Below, piece by piece: positions 1 through 8,373 of a stretch of DNA of 39,286 nucleotides. The number at the start of each line of letters is the position of its first letter. Position 1 is the first letter of the stretch. The notes beneath the pieces are model-generated. The model searched no databases and was not told the origin of the DNA. It was given only the letters and a program-made list of their open reading frames with translations. The position numbers were made by a program, and so were the translations under genes. The stretch is from JAWODU01 sp046483125. GTDB lineage: Bacteria; Verrucomicrobiota; Kiritimatiellia; UBA8416; JAWODU01. The DNA is taken from the NCBI GenBank assembly GCA_046483125.1, contig JAWODU010000075.1, positions 1-39,286 of the forward strand. The letters run 5' to 3'.

Positions 1-193
1 CTTCAAGCAACGCAAGTGATTTTGAAAAGATACCGTGCCCGGCCGTTTCCCATGCTTCGACGTCTTCTTCCTGCGAAGGCAGATACGTCTGGTAGTGCTC
101 CTGAAGATAAGCCGCGTCCGGCCTTGGGTCCTGGTACACGAAGCCGCAGGCGGCGCACTGTACCATCGTCCAGCCGTCTTCATTCTTTACCAC
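1..193 (-). pseudogene. N-terminal-region fragment of a zinc-ribbon SAM methyltransferase
   Basis: The minus strand reads an open frame that runs off the left edge of the window. It contains TMVQCAACGFVYQDPRP followed by an acidic helical stretch. A C-x2-C-G-(F/L)-V-(Y)-x-(D/N)-P-R-P motif is typical of class I methyltransferases that begin with a small zinc ribbon and modify sugars or lipids. In that family a first C-x2-C pair normally lies 15-30 residues upstream. Here the frame instead runs straight into the left inverted repeat of the RAYT unit, and no ATG is found. The only nearby start is a GTG at 193. I infer that the 5' end was lost when the RAYT unit arrived. The SAM-binding domain lies outside the window, so the assignment rests on the ribbon alone. 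Confidence 0.5.
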
Positions 194-201
194 CCCTAAG
201 G

Positions 202-227
202 GGTCAACCCTCAAAATACAAAATAAG
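202..227 (+). repeat. Left 26-bp inverted repeat of the RAYT unit
   Basis: This repeat is the exact reverse complement of 1281-1306. Just outside it, ACCCCT-A-AGGGGT (about 192-204) can form a small hairpin, as REP-type sequences often do. Confidence 0.8.
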
Positions 228-265
228 CCTTGACGCAGCGGGCCGAAAGTAAAAGGCTGTCCTGC

Positions 266-1279
266 ATGGCCAGGAAACTTCGACTTGAGTACCCCGGTGC
301 GATCTACCACATCACTGCCCGCGGCAACAATCGACAGACAATCTTTTTTGACGACACAGACCGCAAATACCTTCTTCGCCGTCTCTCTGAAAGTGTGGAA
401 AGTCATATGGTTCGCGTGTACGCGTACTGTTTCATGTCGAACCATTTCCACCTTGTAGCGGAAACTCCCCATGCAAACCTGAGTGCGTTCATGCATGCTG
501 TACTGACCGGTTTTGCCGTCTGTTTCAATATCAAATACAAACGCTGTGGTCATGTGACGCAGGGGAGATACGGGAATAAACTGGTAGCGGGGGACGACTA
601 CCTTCTGAAACTCAGTCGGTATGTCCATCTCAACCCTGTAAAGGTCGAAAGTGTCAAAGACAAGCCTCTGCGTGAGCGTCGAAAAATTCTAAAAGCGTAC
701 AAATGGAGCAGTTACAGGAGCTACGCGAATCTGCACCCAAAACCCGATTTCCTGGACTATGCCCCAATGCTTCAACTGGTCAGCGGAACAAAGGAGAAGC
801 GACACGAGAACTATGCAAAATTTATTGATGAGGGCCTGAAAAAAGAAGACGAGGAATTTCTTACGGAAATGCAGAAGTCGCCAAGAAGCATAGGAAACGA
901 CAAGTTCAGGGAATGGGTGGACGATTGTTACGCTGAGATGGCAGACGATATGAAGCATAGTGAGGATGCTTCGTTTCGTCGGGTCGGCAGACGGATCGAG
1001 ATTGACCGGGTCCTGAAACAAGTCTGTCGCGTATTGAAAATTCAAGAAAACGATCTGAAAACCCGTCTGCGGGATTGCAGTATGCGCGGCATAGCGGGAA
1101 TTATGCTTTGCAAGTATGCGGGGCTGTCACAACGCGAGGTATCAAAGGTGCTTGGCCTGGCAACAGGTGCTACCGTCAGTTACCAGATTGCGTCAGTAAA
1201 AAAGCGCGCAGAGAAAGATGCGGCTTTGTCGCGCAGTATTGGAGCTATAGAAAGGCGCCTGGACAAGCTTCTGAAATAG
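266..1279 (+). CDS. REP-associated tyrosine (Y1/HUH) transposase, RAYT family
   Basis: The 337-residue protein is a single-strand DNA nuclease/transposase of the IS200/IS605-related Y1 class, which cleaves and rejoins hairpin (REP) DNA. The start is at MARKLRLEYPGAIYHIT, the canonical RAYT opening, rather than at an ATG 36 bases upstream. The metal-binding HUH motif is H60-F-H62 in SNHFHLV. The catalytic tyrosine is Y119 in SRYVHLNPV. The family's usual G-R-Y-K motif reads GRYGNKLV here. The C-terminal 130 residues are a helical DNA-binding extension with a helix-turn-helix-like AGLSQREVSKVLGL, similar to the DnaA-like tails of longer RAYTs. The gene fills its inverted-repeat unit completely and appears intact. 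Confidence 0.9.
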   Translation: MARKLRLEYPGAIYHITARGNNRQTIFFDDTDRKYLLRRLSESVESHMVRVYAYCFMSNHFHLVAETPHANLSAFMHAVLTGFAVCFNIKYKRCGHVTQGRYGNKLVAGDDYLLKLSRYVHLNPVKVESVKDKPLRERRKILKAYKWSSYRSYANLHPKPDFLDYAPMLQLVSGTKEKRHENYAKFIDEGLKKEDEEFLTEMQKSPRSIGNDKFREWVDDCYAEMADDMKHSEDASFRRVGRRIEIDRVLKQVCRVLKIQENDLKTRLRDCSMRGIAGIMLCKYAGLSQREVSKVLGLATGATVSYQIASVKKRAEKDAALSRSIGAIERRLDKLLK

Positions 1280-1280
1280 T

Positions 1281-1306
1281 CTTATTTTGTATTTTGAGGG
1301 TTGACC
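1281..1306 (-). repeat. Right 26-bp inverted repeat of the RAYT unit
   Basis: This repeat is perfectly complementary to 202-227 and starts one base after the transposase stop codon. Confidence 0.8.
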
Positions 1307-1386
1307 CTTAGCGTAGCGGGTTGACCCTTAGCGTAGCGACCCTTAGCGTAGCGGGCTCCTTAGCGGGCTACCCCTTAACGGGCTAG
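1301..1386 (+). repeat. Degenerate short tandem repeats next to the RAYT right end
   Basis: The words TTGACCCTTAGCGTAGCG and GACCCTTAGCGTAGCG recur back to back and decay rightwards into CCTTAGCGGGCTA and CCTTAACGGGCTAG. The first unit overlaps the inverted repeat, so the run looks like serial duplication of the element's end. From 1387 to the next start at 1542 I see only leader sequence with a GGAGGA ribosome-binding site near 1525. Confidence 0.7.
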
Positions 1387-1541
1387 TCGAATGTTAGGGG
1401 CCATGATACAGTGGCCGGAGAAATTTTTGACCTCTGGGTTGCGGGCGAAGCCCGCTTTGGCTTCTTAGCCTTAGCTGGGGCTCCGGCACAAATGAAAGCA
1501 TATTGAAATAGCGAACCCGGCAACGGAGGAGATTGCAGATC

Positions 1542-2882
1542 GTGAACGAATACGCGCTCAAGCAGAACTCGATTCCTCTTGATGATTCTTACGACGTAAT
1601 AGTGGCCGGCGGGGGACCGGCGGGATGCACCGCCGCGGCCGCCGCAGCACGGGAGGGAGCCCGAACGCTCCTCGTGGAGGCCACCGGCGCACTCGGGGGA
1701 ATGGGCACTTCGGGACTGGTTCCGGCGTGGTGCCCGTTTACGGACAAGGAGAAAATAATATACGGGGGAATGGGAGAACAGATCCTGAAGAAATGCATCG
1801 CCGGCATGCCCCATGTGCCGCCCGATAATTACGACTGGACTCCCATAGACCCGGAACTGCTCAAACGGCTTTACGACGAGCTGTTGAGCGAGAACGGCGC
1901 CGAAGTGCTTTTCAATTCCGTCCTGGCGGGAGTCGAGAGCGAGAAGCCCGGCAGGGCGGACACGCTGATAGTCGCGAACAAGCGCGGGCTCCGGGCTTAC
2001 CGCGCGAAGGCGTTCGTGGACGCGACCGGCGACGGCGACCTCGCGGCCCGGGCCGGGGCCGATTACGAGAAGGGCGATGAGAAGGAAGAGCTTCAGCCGG
2101 TAAGCCTCTGTTTCACCATTGCCAACGTGGATACCTACGGTTTCGAGTACTGCGGCACGATCAGGCACGGTCCAAAACCGCACATCATGGACAAGATCGT
2201 GGAATCGGGCAAATACCCGGAAATTCCCGACCGGCACGCCTGTAACGCTCTTGTGGGGCCAGGCACGGTCGGGTTCAACGCCGGACACATGTGGCAGGTC
2301 GACAATACCGACCCGGAAACCGTGAGCTCGGCCCTCGTAAAGGGCCGCAGGATAGCGGCGGCTTTCCGGGACGCGCTGGCGGAATTCTTCCCGAGTGCTT
2401 TCGGCAACGGGCACCTGGTCCAGACGGGCACACTGATAGGCGCGAGAGAAACGCGGCGTATTACCGGGGACTACGTGCTGAAGCTGGACGATTTTCTCTC
2501 ACTGCGCAGTTTTCCCGACGAGATATGCAGGAACTGTTATTTTATAGACATTCATCACACCAAGGCGGACGCGGGCACTGAGAAGGAAGGCCATCATCCC
2601 TTGGGGCTTAAGAAAGGCGAGTCGCACGGCATACCCTACCGCTGTCTTACGCCGGCGGGCATCGAGAACGTGACAGTGGCGGGGAGGTGCATTTCGTGCG
2701 ACCGCGACGTTCAGGGGAGCGTCAGGGTGATGCCCGTGTGCCTTTGCACGGGGGAAGCGGCCGGTGCGGCCACGGCAATGGCGGCGGGCGGCGGCGGCGA
2801 CGTACACGCGGTGGACACCGCGGCCCTGCGCGAAAAGCTCAGAAACCACGGCGCGTATCTTCCGGAAGTTGAGGCCGGCTGA
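1542..2882 (+). CDS. FAD-dependent oxidoreductase, pfam12831 type
   Basis: The 446-residue flavoprotein has a classic N-terminal Rossmann motif, DVIVAGGGPAGCTAAAAAAR (about residues 18-37), followed by LLVEATGALGGMGTSG, which binds the FAD ribose and pyrophosphate. The C-terminal block GIENVTVAGRCISCDRD plus CLCTGEAAGAATAMA closes the FAD site. This architecture matches the FAD_oxidored family, which is expanded in carbohydrate-degrading PVC bacteria. The substrates are unknown. There is no signal peptide. GTG at 1542 is preferred because GGAGG (1525-1529) sits 12 bases upstream, whereas an in-frame TTG at 1533 is only 3 bases away. The gene stands alone, and the multi-hairpin repeat follows it. 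Confidence 0.85.
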   Translation: MNEYALKQNSIPLDDSYDVIVAGGGPAGCTAAAAAAREGARTLLVEATGALGGMGTSGLVPAWCPFTDKEKIIYGGMGEQILKKCIAGMPHVPPDNYDWTPIDPELLKRLYDELLSENGAEVLFNSVLAGVESEKPGRADTLIVANKRGLRAYRAKAFVDATGDGDLAARAGADYEKGDEKEELQPVSLCFTIANVDTYGFEYCGTIRHGPKPHIMDKIVESGKYPEIPDRHACNALVGPGTVGFNAGHMWQVDNTDPETVSSALVKGRRIAAAFRDALAEFFPSAFGNGHLVQTGTLIGARETRRITGDYVLKLDDFLSLRSFPDEICRNCYFIDIHHTKADAGTEKEGHHPLGLKKGESHGIPYRCLTPAGIENVTVAGRCISCDRDVQGSVRVMPVCLCTGEAAGAATAMAAGGGGDVHAVDTAALREKLRNHGAYLPEVEAG

Positions 2883-2891
2883 GATCTACCC

Positions 2892-3083
2892 TGGATTATT
2901 CGTGCAAATCACGAATAATCCACTTTCGCCTTTGGCGAAAGCCGTGATGTTCGTGGCTTTGCCACGAACAAACGGGGTTAGCCACGTTTGCGAGCCGCAA
3001 GAGCGGCTCGCATCACGTCTCTGGCACAACCTGTTGCGCCAGAGTGACCTATTCATCAACTCCCAGAGTTGATGAATAGGTCA
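2892..3083 (+). repeat. Six-hairpin composite repeat, copy 1
   Basis: Six different perfect or near-perfect inverted repeats follow each other: H1 2892-2922 (13-bp stem), H2 2923-2941 (8 bp), H3 2948-2970 (10 bp), H4 2990-3011 (9 bp), H5 3019-3044 (11 bp, one mismatch) and H6 3045-3083 (18 bp). The unit fills the space between the converging oxidoreductase gene and the phosphoglucomutase gene, whose stop codon lies 3 bases beyond. Copies occur at 16827-17029 (same orientation, full) and 19734-19845 (inverted, truncated within H4). There is no T-tract, so it is not a simple intrinsic terminator. Confidence 0.9.
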
Positions 3084-3085
3084 GG

Positions 3086-3730
3086 CTACAGTACTTCGTC
3101 CGGGTTTACCGAAGCGATGTCCTTCGCGCGGCAGTCGGCCCGCGTATCGTCGGAAGCGTATCCCACTGCAAGCACCTTCATCCCCCCGGTGAGGCCGGCT
3201 TCAACTCCGGCCTCGGCGTCTTCCACCACGAGGCAGTCGGCTGGCGCCGTGCCCAGCCGGCGGGCGGCGAGGAGGAAAACCTCCGGGTCCGGTTTGCTGT
3301 GCGTGATATCGTTGCCGTCGGCCACGGCGTCAAACGAATGCGCCATACCGATGCGTTCCATGATAAGGGGAGTGTTCCGGCTGGCCGACGCGACGGCGGT
3401 TTTGACGCCCCGGTCCCGGAGGTCTTTCAGGAACTCATGCACTCCGGGAAGAACGGCGTCGGGCGTGAGCTTCGTTTTGAGAAACTCGCGGTAGTAGCCG
3501 TTTTTCCGTTGGGCCATTTCCCGTTTTTCTTCTTCGGTGTAATCGCGCCCGGCCTTTTCAAGAAGGATTTCGAGGGAACGCCGGCGGCTTACGCCGCGAA
3601 GCCGGTTGTTAATAACCCGGTTGAACTCGATGCCCTCTTCGTCGGCCAGTCTCTGCCACGCGAGGTAGTGGTATTCGTCCGTGGCCACAATGACGCCGTC
3701 GAGGTCAAAAATAACCGCCTTAATTCCCAT
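3086..3730 (-). CDS. pgmB: beta-Phosphoglucomutase (HAD superfamily)
   Basis: The 214-residue cytosolic enzyme would interconvert beta-glucose 1-phosphate and glucose 6-phosphate. The HAD motifs are complete: nucleophile D9 and acid/base D11 in FDLDGVI, S115/S117 in VASASRN, K146 in SKPDPEVF, and E170-D171 in VVEDAEAG. The cap carries LRGVSRRRSLE with R49, the signature that separates beta-phosphoglucomutase from generic phosphatases. The start overlaps the end of the upstream GH65 gene by 11 bases, with GGAGGG 5 bases ahead, which indicates translational coupling. GH65 phosphorylases release beta-glucose 1-phosphate, so the pair forms a known functional module. It is the last gene of a four-gene minus-strand cluster. 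Confidence 0.92.
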   Translation of the reverse strand: MGIKAVIFDLDGVIVATDEYHYLAWQRLADEEGIEFNRVINNRLRGVSRRRSLEILLEKAGRDYTEEEKREMAQRKNGYYREFLKTKLTPDAVLPGVHEFLKDLRDRGVKTAVASASRNTPLIMERIGMAHSFDAVADGNDITHSKPDPEVFLLAARRLGTAPADCLVVEDAEAGVEAGLTGGMKVLAVGYASDDTRADCRAKDIASVNPDEVL

Positions 3731-5981
3731 CTGTTCCCTCCTGCATGTGCTTCAGCTTCACTTCTTCCGTCTTTCCCGGATCAACGACGAGCTGTTTGCC
3801 CGCGACAATGGCTTCAAGCGGCTCCTGTCCGTTGTTCGTAACGCGGCAGTTGTCCCGGAAGATTTCAACCCGGACCGGAACACCCTTCCATAGCAGGGGA
3901 AAGGCAAGACGCCCGACCCCGGGCGGAAGCGCGGGATTGAGAGTAAGGCTTTTGCACTGTTCCGCGGTTCTGAGTCCGCCGAAACCGAACACCGCGACCA
4001 TCCAACTGCACCCGCACCCCGCGATGTGGATCCCTTCGGAAGCGGCGCCGCTTCCAATATCCAGGTCCTTGAACAGGCCCTGCTTGAAAAATTCCCACGA
4101 TTTGCCCGCCATGCCCAGGCGGGCTGCCATGATGGCGTGAACACCGACGGAAAGAGAGGAATCGTGAGTCGTCAGCGGCAGATAGTAATCCCACGCCGCG
4201 CGGCATTCCGCGTCCGTAAACTCACCCGGGTAAAGAACCTGGAGAAGTATTACGTCGGCCTGCTTCAGGCATTTTGAACGATACATGCGTTCCTGCAACA
4301 CGTTTGCGCCGAAGCCCTTTGTCCTGTCGCGCCAGAACTCTTCGAAACGCGGGTCCGCCAGTTTCGTGAAACCGTCGCACTGCAGAACGAGGTCGCCTTT
4401 TCGCGGGATCGGCAGTGCCTCCGCGACGCGCCGGAAACGAGAGCATTCTTCGGTGAGCGCGCCCGCTTCCGGCCCCACCTCCCCTGCAAGGGCGAGGTTG
4501 CGGGCGACAAGATAATTCGTATAGGCGCTGTTGTTGCAGATCGGCGTATATTCATCCGGGCCCATTACACCGAGCAGTTCCGGGCGCCCTTGGGCGTCGT
4601 AATCTATTCTTTCCATCCAGTAACGCGCCGTTTCAAGCACCGTCTCCGCCGCCGGGCCTCGAAGGTAGCCGGCCTCCGCCGCCGAAGCGTAGTGCCCGAG
4701 CCCGTAAACGACGTCCGCGGTAACGTGAACTTCGTGGTCGGCGTATTGCCAGGCGGCGCAGGATTCCTCTCCGCGTGCGTTGGACTCCCAGGCGTAACGC
4801 GCTCCGGAGTAACCGTAGGCGCGTGCGTTGGCCTTAGCGCCTTTGAGCGTCAGCAGACGGAAATCGCAGAGCTTCCTCGCCCGGGGAGGATCGGTGTAGA
4901 TATAAAACGGCAGAAGGTACATTTCGGTGTCCCAGAAGAAACGTCCGTAGTAACCTTCGCCGGCGTATCCCTTGGCGTCTATTGCCACCCTTTCGTCGTC
5001 CGGATGCGACCGGAGCAGGTGGTAAAGGGACAGCCGCAGAGCTTGCTGAACTTCTTCGTCCGTATCGATTTCGACTTCGGCCGAGCGCCACCTGGCGCGC
5101 CATTTGGCCGCATGAGCGTCGAGGAGGTCCTCCCATGTGCGTGCGCCGTGCTCTTCCAGGACCGAAAGAGCATCGCTGGATGAGCGGTCCCTGGAAGTGG
5201 AAACCGCGGAGAGTTTTTCAACGACGAATTCCGATTTCTTTTTCAGCTTAAAAGAAGCCGCGAGACGGGCGCTTCGCGGGCCCTGCTCGAAAGACCAGCC
5301 AAGGGGACCGGACATGCTGCAGGCCGTCGTTACGTCATCCCCGCCGTTGGTGGCGACACGGCAGAGCACCGTGTTGTCCAGCGCCCGTTCAAAATTCACA
5401 AACGAGTAATGATCGAACCCGTTTGTTCTTATGTCCGCGTCGATGCCCGCGCGGAGATGAACCGTTGTATTTCTGTCGGAGTTCAGGACAAGCCGTTGAA
5501 CGGAAAGGGAAGGGACCTCGGCGCTTATGAAGCGTTCGTACTCGAGCGTCAATACCGCGCCCGCCGCCGTTTTCCATCTAAGCCTTCGCCGAAGCACGGC
5601 GTTGTGCATGTCGAGCGAGCGGGAATGTTCCTCGACGGTTGAACGTATCATGTCCAGCTTCTCGCCGTTTACCGAAGGGACGAGTTCAAGGAACCATGGG
5701 AGGTTCACCATCTCGTCCTTGAGCGTTGGATGCGGCGCGAAGATACCCGGCACGTAGGTGCCCCATTTGGCGGGAGTTTCGGGCGGAGGCTCTATCGTGA
5801 CGTTAGCGGGCATACGAAGCGGCCCGGAATTCTGCGCGGCGTCGGTCAGCCCCTCTTCAAGGGAGCCGCGCGTGTGAAGATAACCGCTTCCCAGGGTAAA
5901 CAGCCCCTCCCACGCCCGCGAAACCGACGGGCTGAATCCGTCTTCACGCAGTTCCCAAAGATCCCGCTTTTTTGAAGTCAT
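3720..5981 (-). CDS. Glycoside hydrolase family 65 protein, probable disaccharide phosphorylase
   Basis: The 753-residue protein has the GH65 layout: an N-terminal beta-sandwich (about 1-270), an (alpha/alpha)6 barrel (about 300-680) and a short C-terminal beta domain. Visible family blocks are FFWDTEMYLLPFY (348-360), GVMGPDEYTP with the likely general acid E477, LKQADVILL (572-580), THDSSLSVGVH (605-615), and GIHIAGCGCSW followed by FGFGG, the region that lines the phosphate pocket in phosphorylases. GH65 members phosphorolyse maltose, kojibiose, trehalose, nigerose and related alpha-glucosides to beta-glucose 1-phosphate, and a few are hydrolases. The coupled beta-phosphoglucomutase gene argues for phosphorolysis. 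The disaccharide cannot be read from sequence. No signal peptide is present, so the protein is cytosolic. Confidence 0.88.
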   Translation of the reverse strand: MTSKKRDLWELREDGFSPSVSRAWEGLFTLGSGYLHTRGSLEEGLTDAAQNSGPLRMPANVTIEPPPETPAKWGTYVPGIFAPHPTLKDEMVNLPWFLELVPSVNGEKLDMIRSTVEEHSRSLDMHNAVLRRRLRWKTAAGAVLTLEYERFISAEVPSLSVQRLVLNSDRNTTVHLRAGIDADIRTNGFDHYSFVNFERALDNTVLCRVATNGGDDVTTACSMSGPLGWSFEQGPRSARLAASFKLKKKSEFVVEKLSAVSTSRDRSSSDALSVLEEHGARTWEDLLDAHAAKWRARWRSAEVEIDTDEEVQQALRLSLYHLLRSHPDDERVAIDAKGYAGEGYYGRFFWDTEMYLLPFYIYTDPPRARKLCDFRLLTLKGAKANARAYGYSGARYAWESNARGEESCAAWQYADHEVHVTADVVYGLGHYASAAEAGYLRGPAAETVLETARYWMERIDYDAQGRPELLGVMGPDEYTPICNNSAYTNYLVARNLALAGEVGPEAGALTEECSRFRRVAEALPIPRKGDLVLQCDGFTKLADPRFEEFWRDRTKGFGANVLQERMYRSKCLKQADVILLQVLYPGEFTDAECRAAWDYYLPLTTHDSSLSVGVHAIMAARLGMAGKSWEFFKQGLFKDLDIGSGAASEGIHIAGCGCSWMVAVFGFGGLRTAEQCKSLTLNPALPPGVGRLAFPLLWKGVPVRVEIFRDNCRVTNNGQEPLEAIVAGKQLVVDPGKTEEVKLKHMQEGTDGN

Positions 5982-6011
5982 GACAGAAAGGCCTCAATGC
6001 CGCTTCAATTT

Positions 6012-7214
6012 TCAGGGCGACAGAAACAGGGTCATTATCCTGCCGAATACCTGTTTGCCGCGGTCATTGGCGTGAATGCCGTCGCGCTGAAAATACTCAG
6101 GCTTTTTTCCGCACGCGGTAAGGTAACTGTCCCATACACCGCCGGTATCGAATACCGCAAACCCGTCCCGGCTGCCGGCCTCTTTCAGTTCTTTTCGATA
6201 GGCCGCCCGCTTTTTGATGATTCTCTTATCGGGGTCGTCCCAGTAACGGGACTCAAGGAAAGTTCCCGTGAAGGCGGCGAACTCCGTTTCCGACTGGACT
6301 CTCACGTAATTTGCGATCATGCGAAGGCGGAAAATATCGCGGCGCGAAGTGCTGACGCCTCCGAACATCACCAGGTGGGGCCGGCATTCGCGAAGCATGT
6401 TGTCCAGGGTTTCCCGGTTGAGAAAGTGATGAGGACGACCTCCGCCCTGCACTTCCTTGTACAGGGCCACCTTCGAACCGGGCCAGTTCTTTTCGACGAG
6501 CAGGTGAAAACAGGAACTGGCCAGATCGTTCGCGAGACTGTCCCCCATAACGACGAGGCGGAGTTCTCTGCCGTTTTCCAGGCGCCGGCGCGCGCCCGGC
6601 AGGTACTGCCACCGGTCTTCGGGCGGCTTGGCTTCCAGGGCGGGGGCGTCGGAGTAAATGCGGTCCATTATCCGGATTGCCTCCTCGCGCCTGACGGGTG
6701 TGAAAGTGACGTCGTCCACGAGAATCTCCGAGCGGAAGGGGTGAAAGGAAATCCGGCAGTAACCGGTGTGCCTGGTGGGAGTCACAACCGTCTCGGTGCT
6801 CTTCCAATTTCGTGTGGTATGGACGCGCGAGTATACCGATCCGGACAGTTCGTCTTCGGCCTTTTCCTCGTACCACGCCGCTCCCCAGTGGCCGTGTCCG
6901 GCGGCGGTCGACCGGAAGGTGAGACGGTACAGTTCGCGGTTGGTAACGGGAATCGCGGGGCTTCGCCACGTACCGGATGTTACCTCCAGGCAGTGATTGC
7001 CGCGATTATCCGGGGATTCAACCCAGCGGGCCGAACCCCGGGCTGGCCTGCGCCTGCTCCACGATGCTTCCTTCCACTCCCAGCCGGACTCAAAGGGATC
7101 GGTCTCGAACCTGGATTCGTAGACAGGCGGCGTGGCCGCACATCCGGCAGCGCAGATACCCGCCAGGAAAACCGCGCACAAAGGCCGAAGCGGAATTCTG
7201 CTTTTGCGTTTCAT
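6012..7214 (-). CDS. Predicted lipoprotein with C-terminal SGNH/GDSL hydrolase domain
   Basis: The 400-residue protein begins with a basic, hydrophobic signal sequence ending in ICAAGC. Cys25 could be lipidated, although -3 is Ala rather than the usual Leu. Residues about 30-175 look like a beta-sandwich carbohydrate-binding module with many aromatic and beta-strand patterns. The SGNH hydrolase follows: block I VVMGDSLAND with nucleophile S226, a block with GGVS, and block V DGIHANDRG with D378 and H381. Such enzymes commonly deacetylate or de-esterify polysaccharides or oligosaccharides. It lies 16 bases after the stop of another SGNH gene and 30 bases before the GH65 start, in one apparent operon. 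The ATG at 7214 is preferred over an in-frame TTG two codons earlier. The ester substrate is unknown. Confidence 0.8.
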   Translation of the reverse strand: MKRKSRIPLRPLCAVFLAGICAAGCAATPPVYESRFETDPFESGWEWKEASWSRRRPARGSARWVESPDNRGNHCLEVTSGTWRSPAIPVTNRELYRLTFRSTAAGHGHWGAAWYEEKAEDELSGSVYSRVHTTRNWKSTETVVTPTRHTGYCRISFHPFRSEILVDDVTFTPVRREEAIRIMDRIYSDAPALEAKPPEDRWQYLPGARRRLENGRELRLVVMGDSLANDLASSCFHLLVEKNWPGSKVALYKEVQGGGRPHHFLNRETLDNMLRECRPHLVMFGGVSTSRRDIFRLRMIANYVRVQSETEFAAFTGTFLESRYWDDPDKRIIKKRAAYRKELKEAGSRDGFAVFDTGGVWDSYLTACGKKPEYFQRDGIHANDRGKQVFGRIMTLFLSP

Positions 7215-7230
7215 AACCAATAGTGTTTTC

Positions 7231-8346
7231 TTAACCCGGAGGTCCGGCTACGCCGAGGTAGGCCACTTCAGCCGTGGGGTTTTCGAGCTTATTGTGGCGT
7301 TTACTCGGCCTGGATACCGTGAGCCTGACGGTGTGGCGGCCGGCGGGAAGACCGTGGCCAAGGACCAGCCCTTTCCCGAATTCGATCGTGTGGCGAAGGT
7401 AAGCGCCCGAAACCGGTTTCCCGTCGAGTTCGGCCTCGAGCTTAAGGCCGTTGTTGTACATGAGGCCGAAGACCGCCGCCGCGGTTCCTTCGAATTCAAA
7501 CGTGAGACCGGCTCCCGGCGCGCCGGCCATCAGGTCGTCGAAATACCACGGAACGAATTCGTCGGGTTTTTTGCGCCAGTCGCCCTCCAGGACTATTTCC
7601 TTTGAGCGCCTCGCCGGGTTGACAAGCCTGGTGAACTGCAGTTCGTCCGACACAATGGGTTCGGGCACGGGGGCGCCGCGCCCGGGACGCCTGCCGTCTT
7701 TGAACAGCTCCGCCTGTTCCTCGAAGCACTTCTTCAATGCTTCAAAGCAAAGGAAATTTCCGTAATCGTTCATGTGACAGACGTCATTTTCAACGAAGGG
7801 GATGGAAACGTCGTCCCATGATTCTCCCCGGGGCCCGATGTGGTCGTAGATGTAGCTCTGCATGTCCACAAATGGAACATCGTAATGCTCCGCGACCCTT
7901 CTATGAAGAGTATGATCAACGGCGCGGTCGCGGTCCCCGGTTCCGATTATAATCACGTCGCATCCGTTTCTGGAGGAAAGCAGTGCGCGCGTCATGCCCT
8001 CCATGCCCTTGATGACCAGGTCCGAATCGGGAACGCCGCGGTCGTTCACGCAGAACTCGATCAGCGCCAGGTCGGGATTCGCGGGCATTACGTTGCGGTT
8101 GAGAGTAAAAGCGGTTACATAGGATTCGGACGCGCCGATAGCGCCCATGATTTCGCTTACCTGGCAGTGGTACCTGGGATGATATTCACGGTAAAGCCAG
8201 CCCTTGAACAGGGCGCGCCACGAAGTGCGCGAAACGTCGCTGGCGCCGACGCCCACGGTGAGGGAACCGCCGATGTAAGCCACCGAACAATGGCTGGAGG
8301 CCATTATCTTTTCGACGGCGCGGGGGATCTGACAATGTTCGGACAT
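7231..8346 (-). CDS. SGNH/GDSL hydrolase with C-terminal beta-sandwich
   Basis: The 371-residue protein has an SGNH fold in its first two thirds: block I VAYIGGSLTVG with nucleophile S28, block III IEFCVND, and the catalytic H in DVCHMNDYGN. The C-terminal 150 residues, ending near GRHTVRLTVS, form a beta-rich domain like those of plant-type or xylan acetylesterases. I place the start at MSEHCQIPRAVE, because the upstream in-frame extension reads through promoter sequence and looks non-coding. No signal peptide is visible, unlike its downstream SGNH neighbour, so the two may act in different compartments. It is the first gene of the cluster SGNH - SGNH - GH65 - beta-phosphoglucomutase and is divergent from the aldolase/URO-D operon. 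Confidence 0.78.
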   Translation of the reverse strand: MSEHCQIPRAVEKIMASSHCSVAYIGGSLTVGVGASDVSRTSWRALFKGWLYREYHPRYHCQVSEIMGAIGASESYVTAFTLNRNVMPANPDLALIEFCVNDRGVPDSDLVIKGMEGMTRALLSSRNGCDVIIIGTGDRDRAVDHTLHRRVAEHYDVPFVDMQSYIYDHIGPRGESWDDVSIPFVENDVCHMNDYGNFLCFEALKKCFEEQAELFKDGRRPGRGAPVPEPIVSDELQFTRLVNPARRSKEIVLEGDWRKKPDEFVPWYFDDLMAGAPGAGLTFEFEGTAAAVFGLMYNNGLKLEAELDGKPVSGAYLRHTIEFGKGLVLGHGLPAGRHTVRLTVSRPSKRHNKLENPTAEVAYLGVAGPPG

Positions 8347-8373
8347 AACGCACCAATTCTTCCGGGGCCGTAC

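Larger units (their letters stand above)
202..1306 (+). mobile_element. RAYT-type unit bounded by perfect 26-bp inverted repeats
   Basis: A single Y1 (HUH) transposase gene lies between two perfect 26-bp inverted repeats, at 202-227 and 1281-1306. The right copy begins immediately after the transposase stop codon, and the left copy lies 38 bases before the chosen start. Outside the right copy is a run of short tandem GACCCTTAGCGTAGCG-like repeats. RAYT proteins are known to act on REP palindromes rather than on classical IS ends, so the boundaries given are those of the inverted repeats, not proven transposition ends. Confidence 0.6.

Noticed and set aside
2892..3083. Reading the hairpin repeat as a CRISPR array, attC cassette or tRNA cluster
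   Set aside because: The hairpins differ from each other, there are no unique spacers, no cas genes or integrase, and no cloverleaf pattern.
5997..7223. 408-codon plus-strand frame opposite the lipoprotein SGNH gene
   Set aside because: It lacks motifs, while the minus strand carries a signal sequence and complete SGNH blocks.
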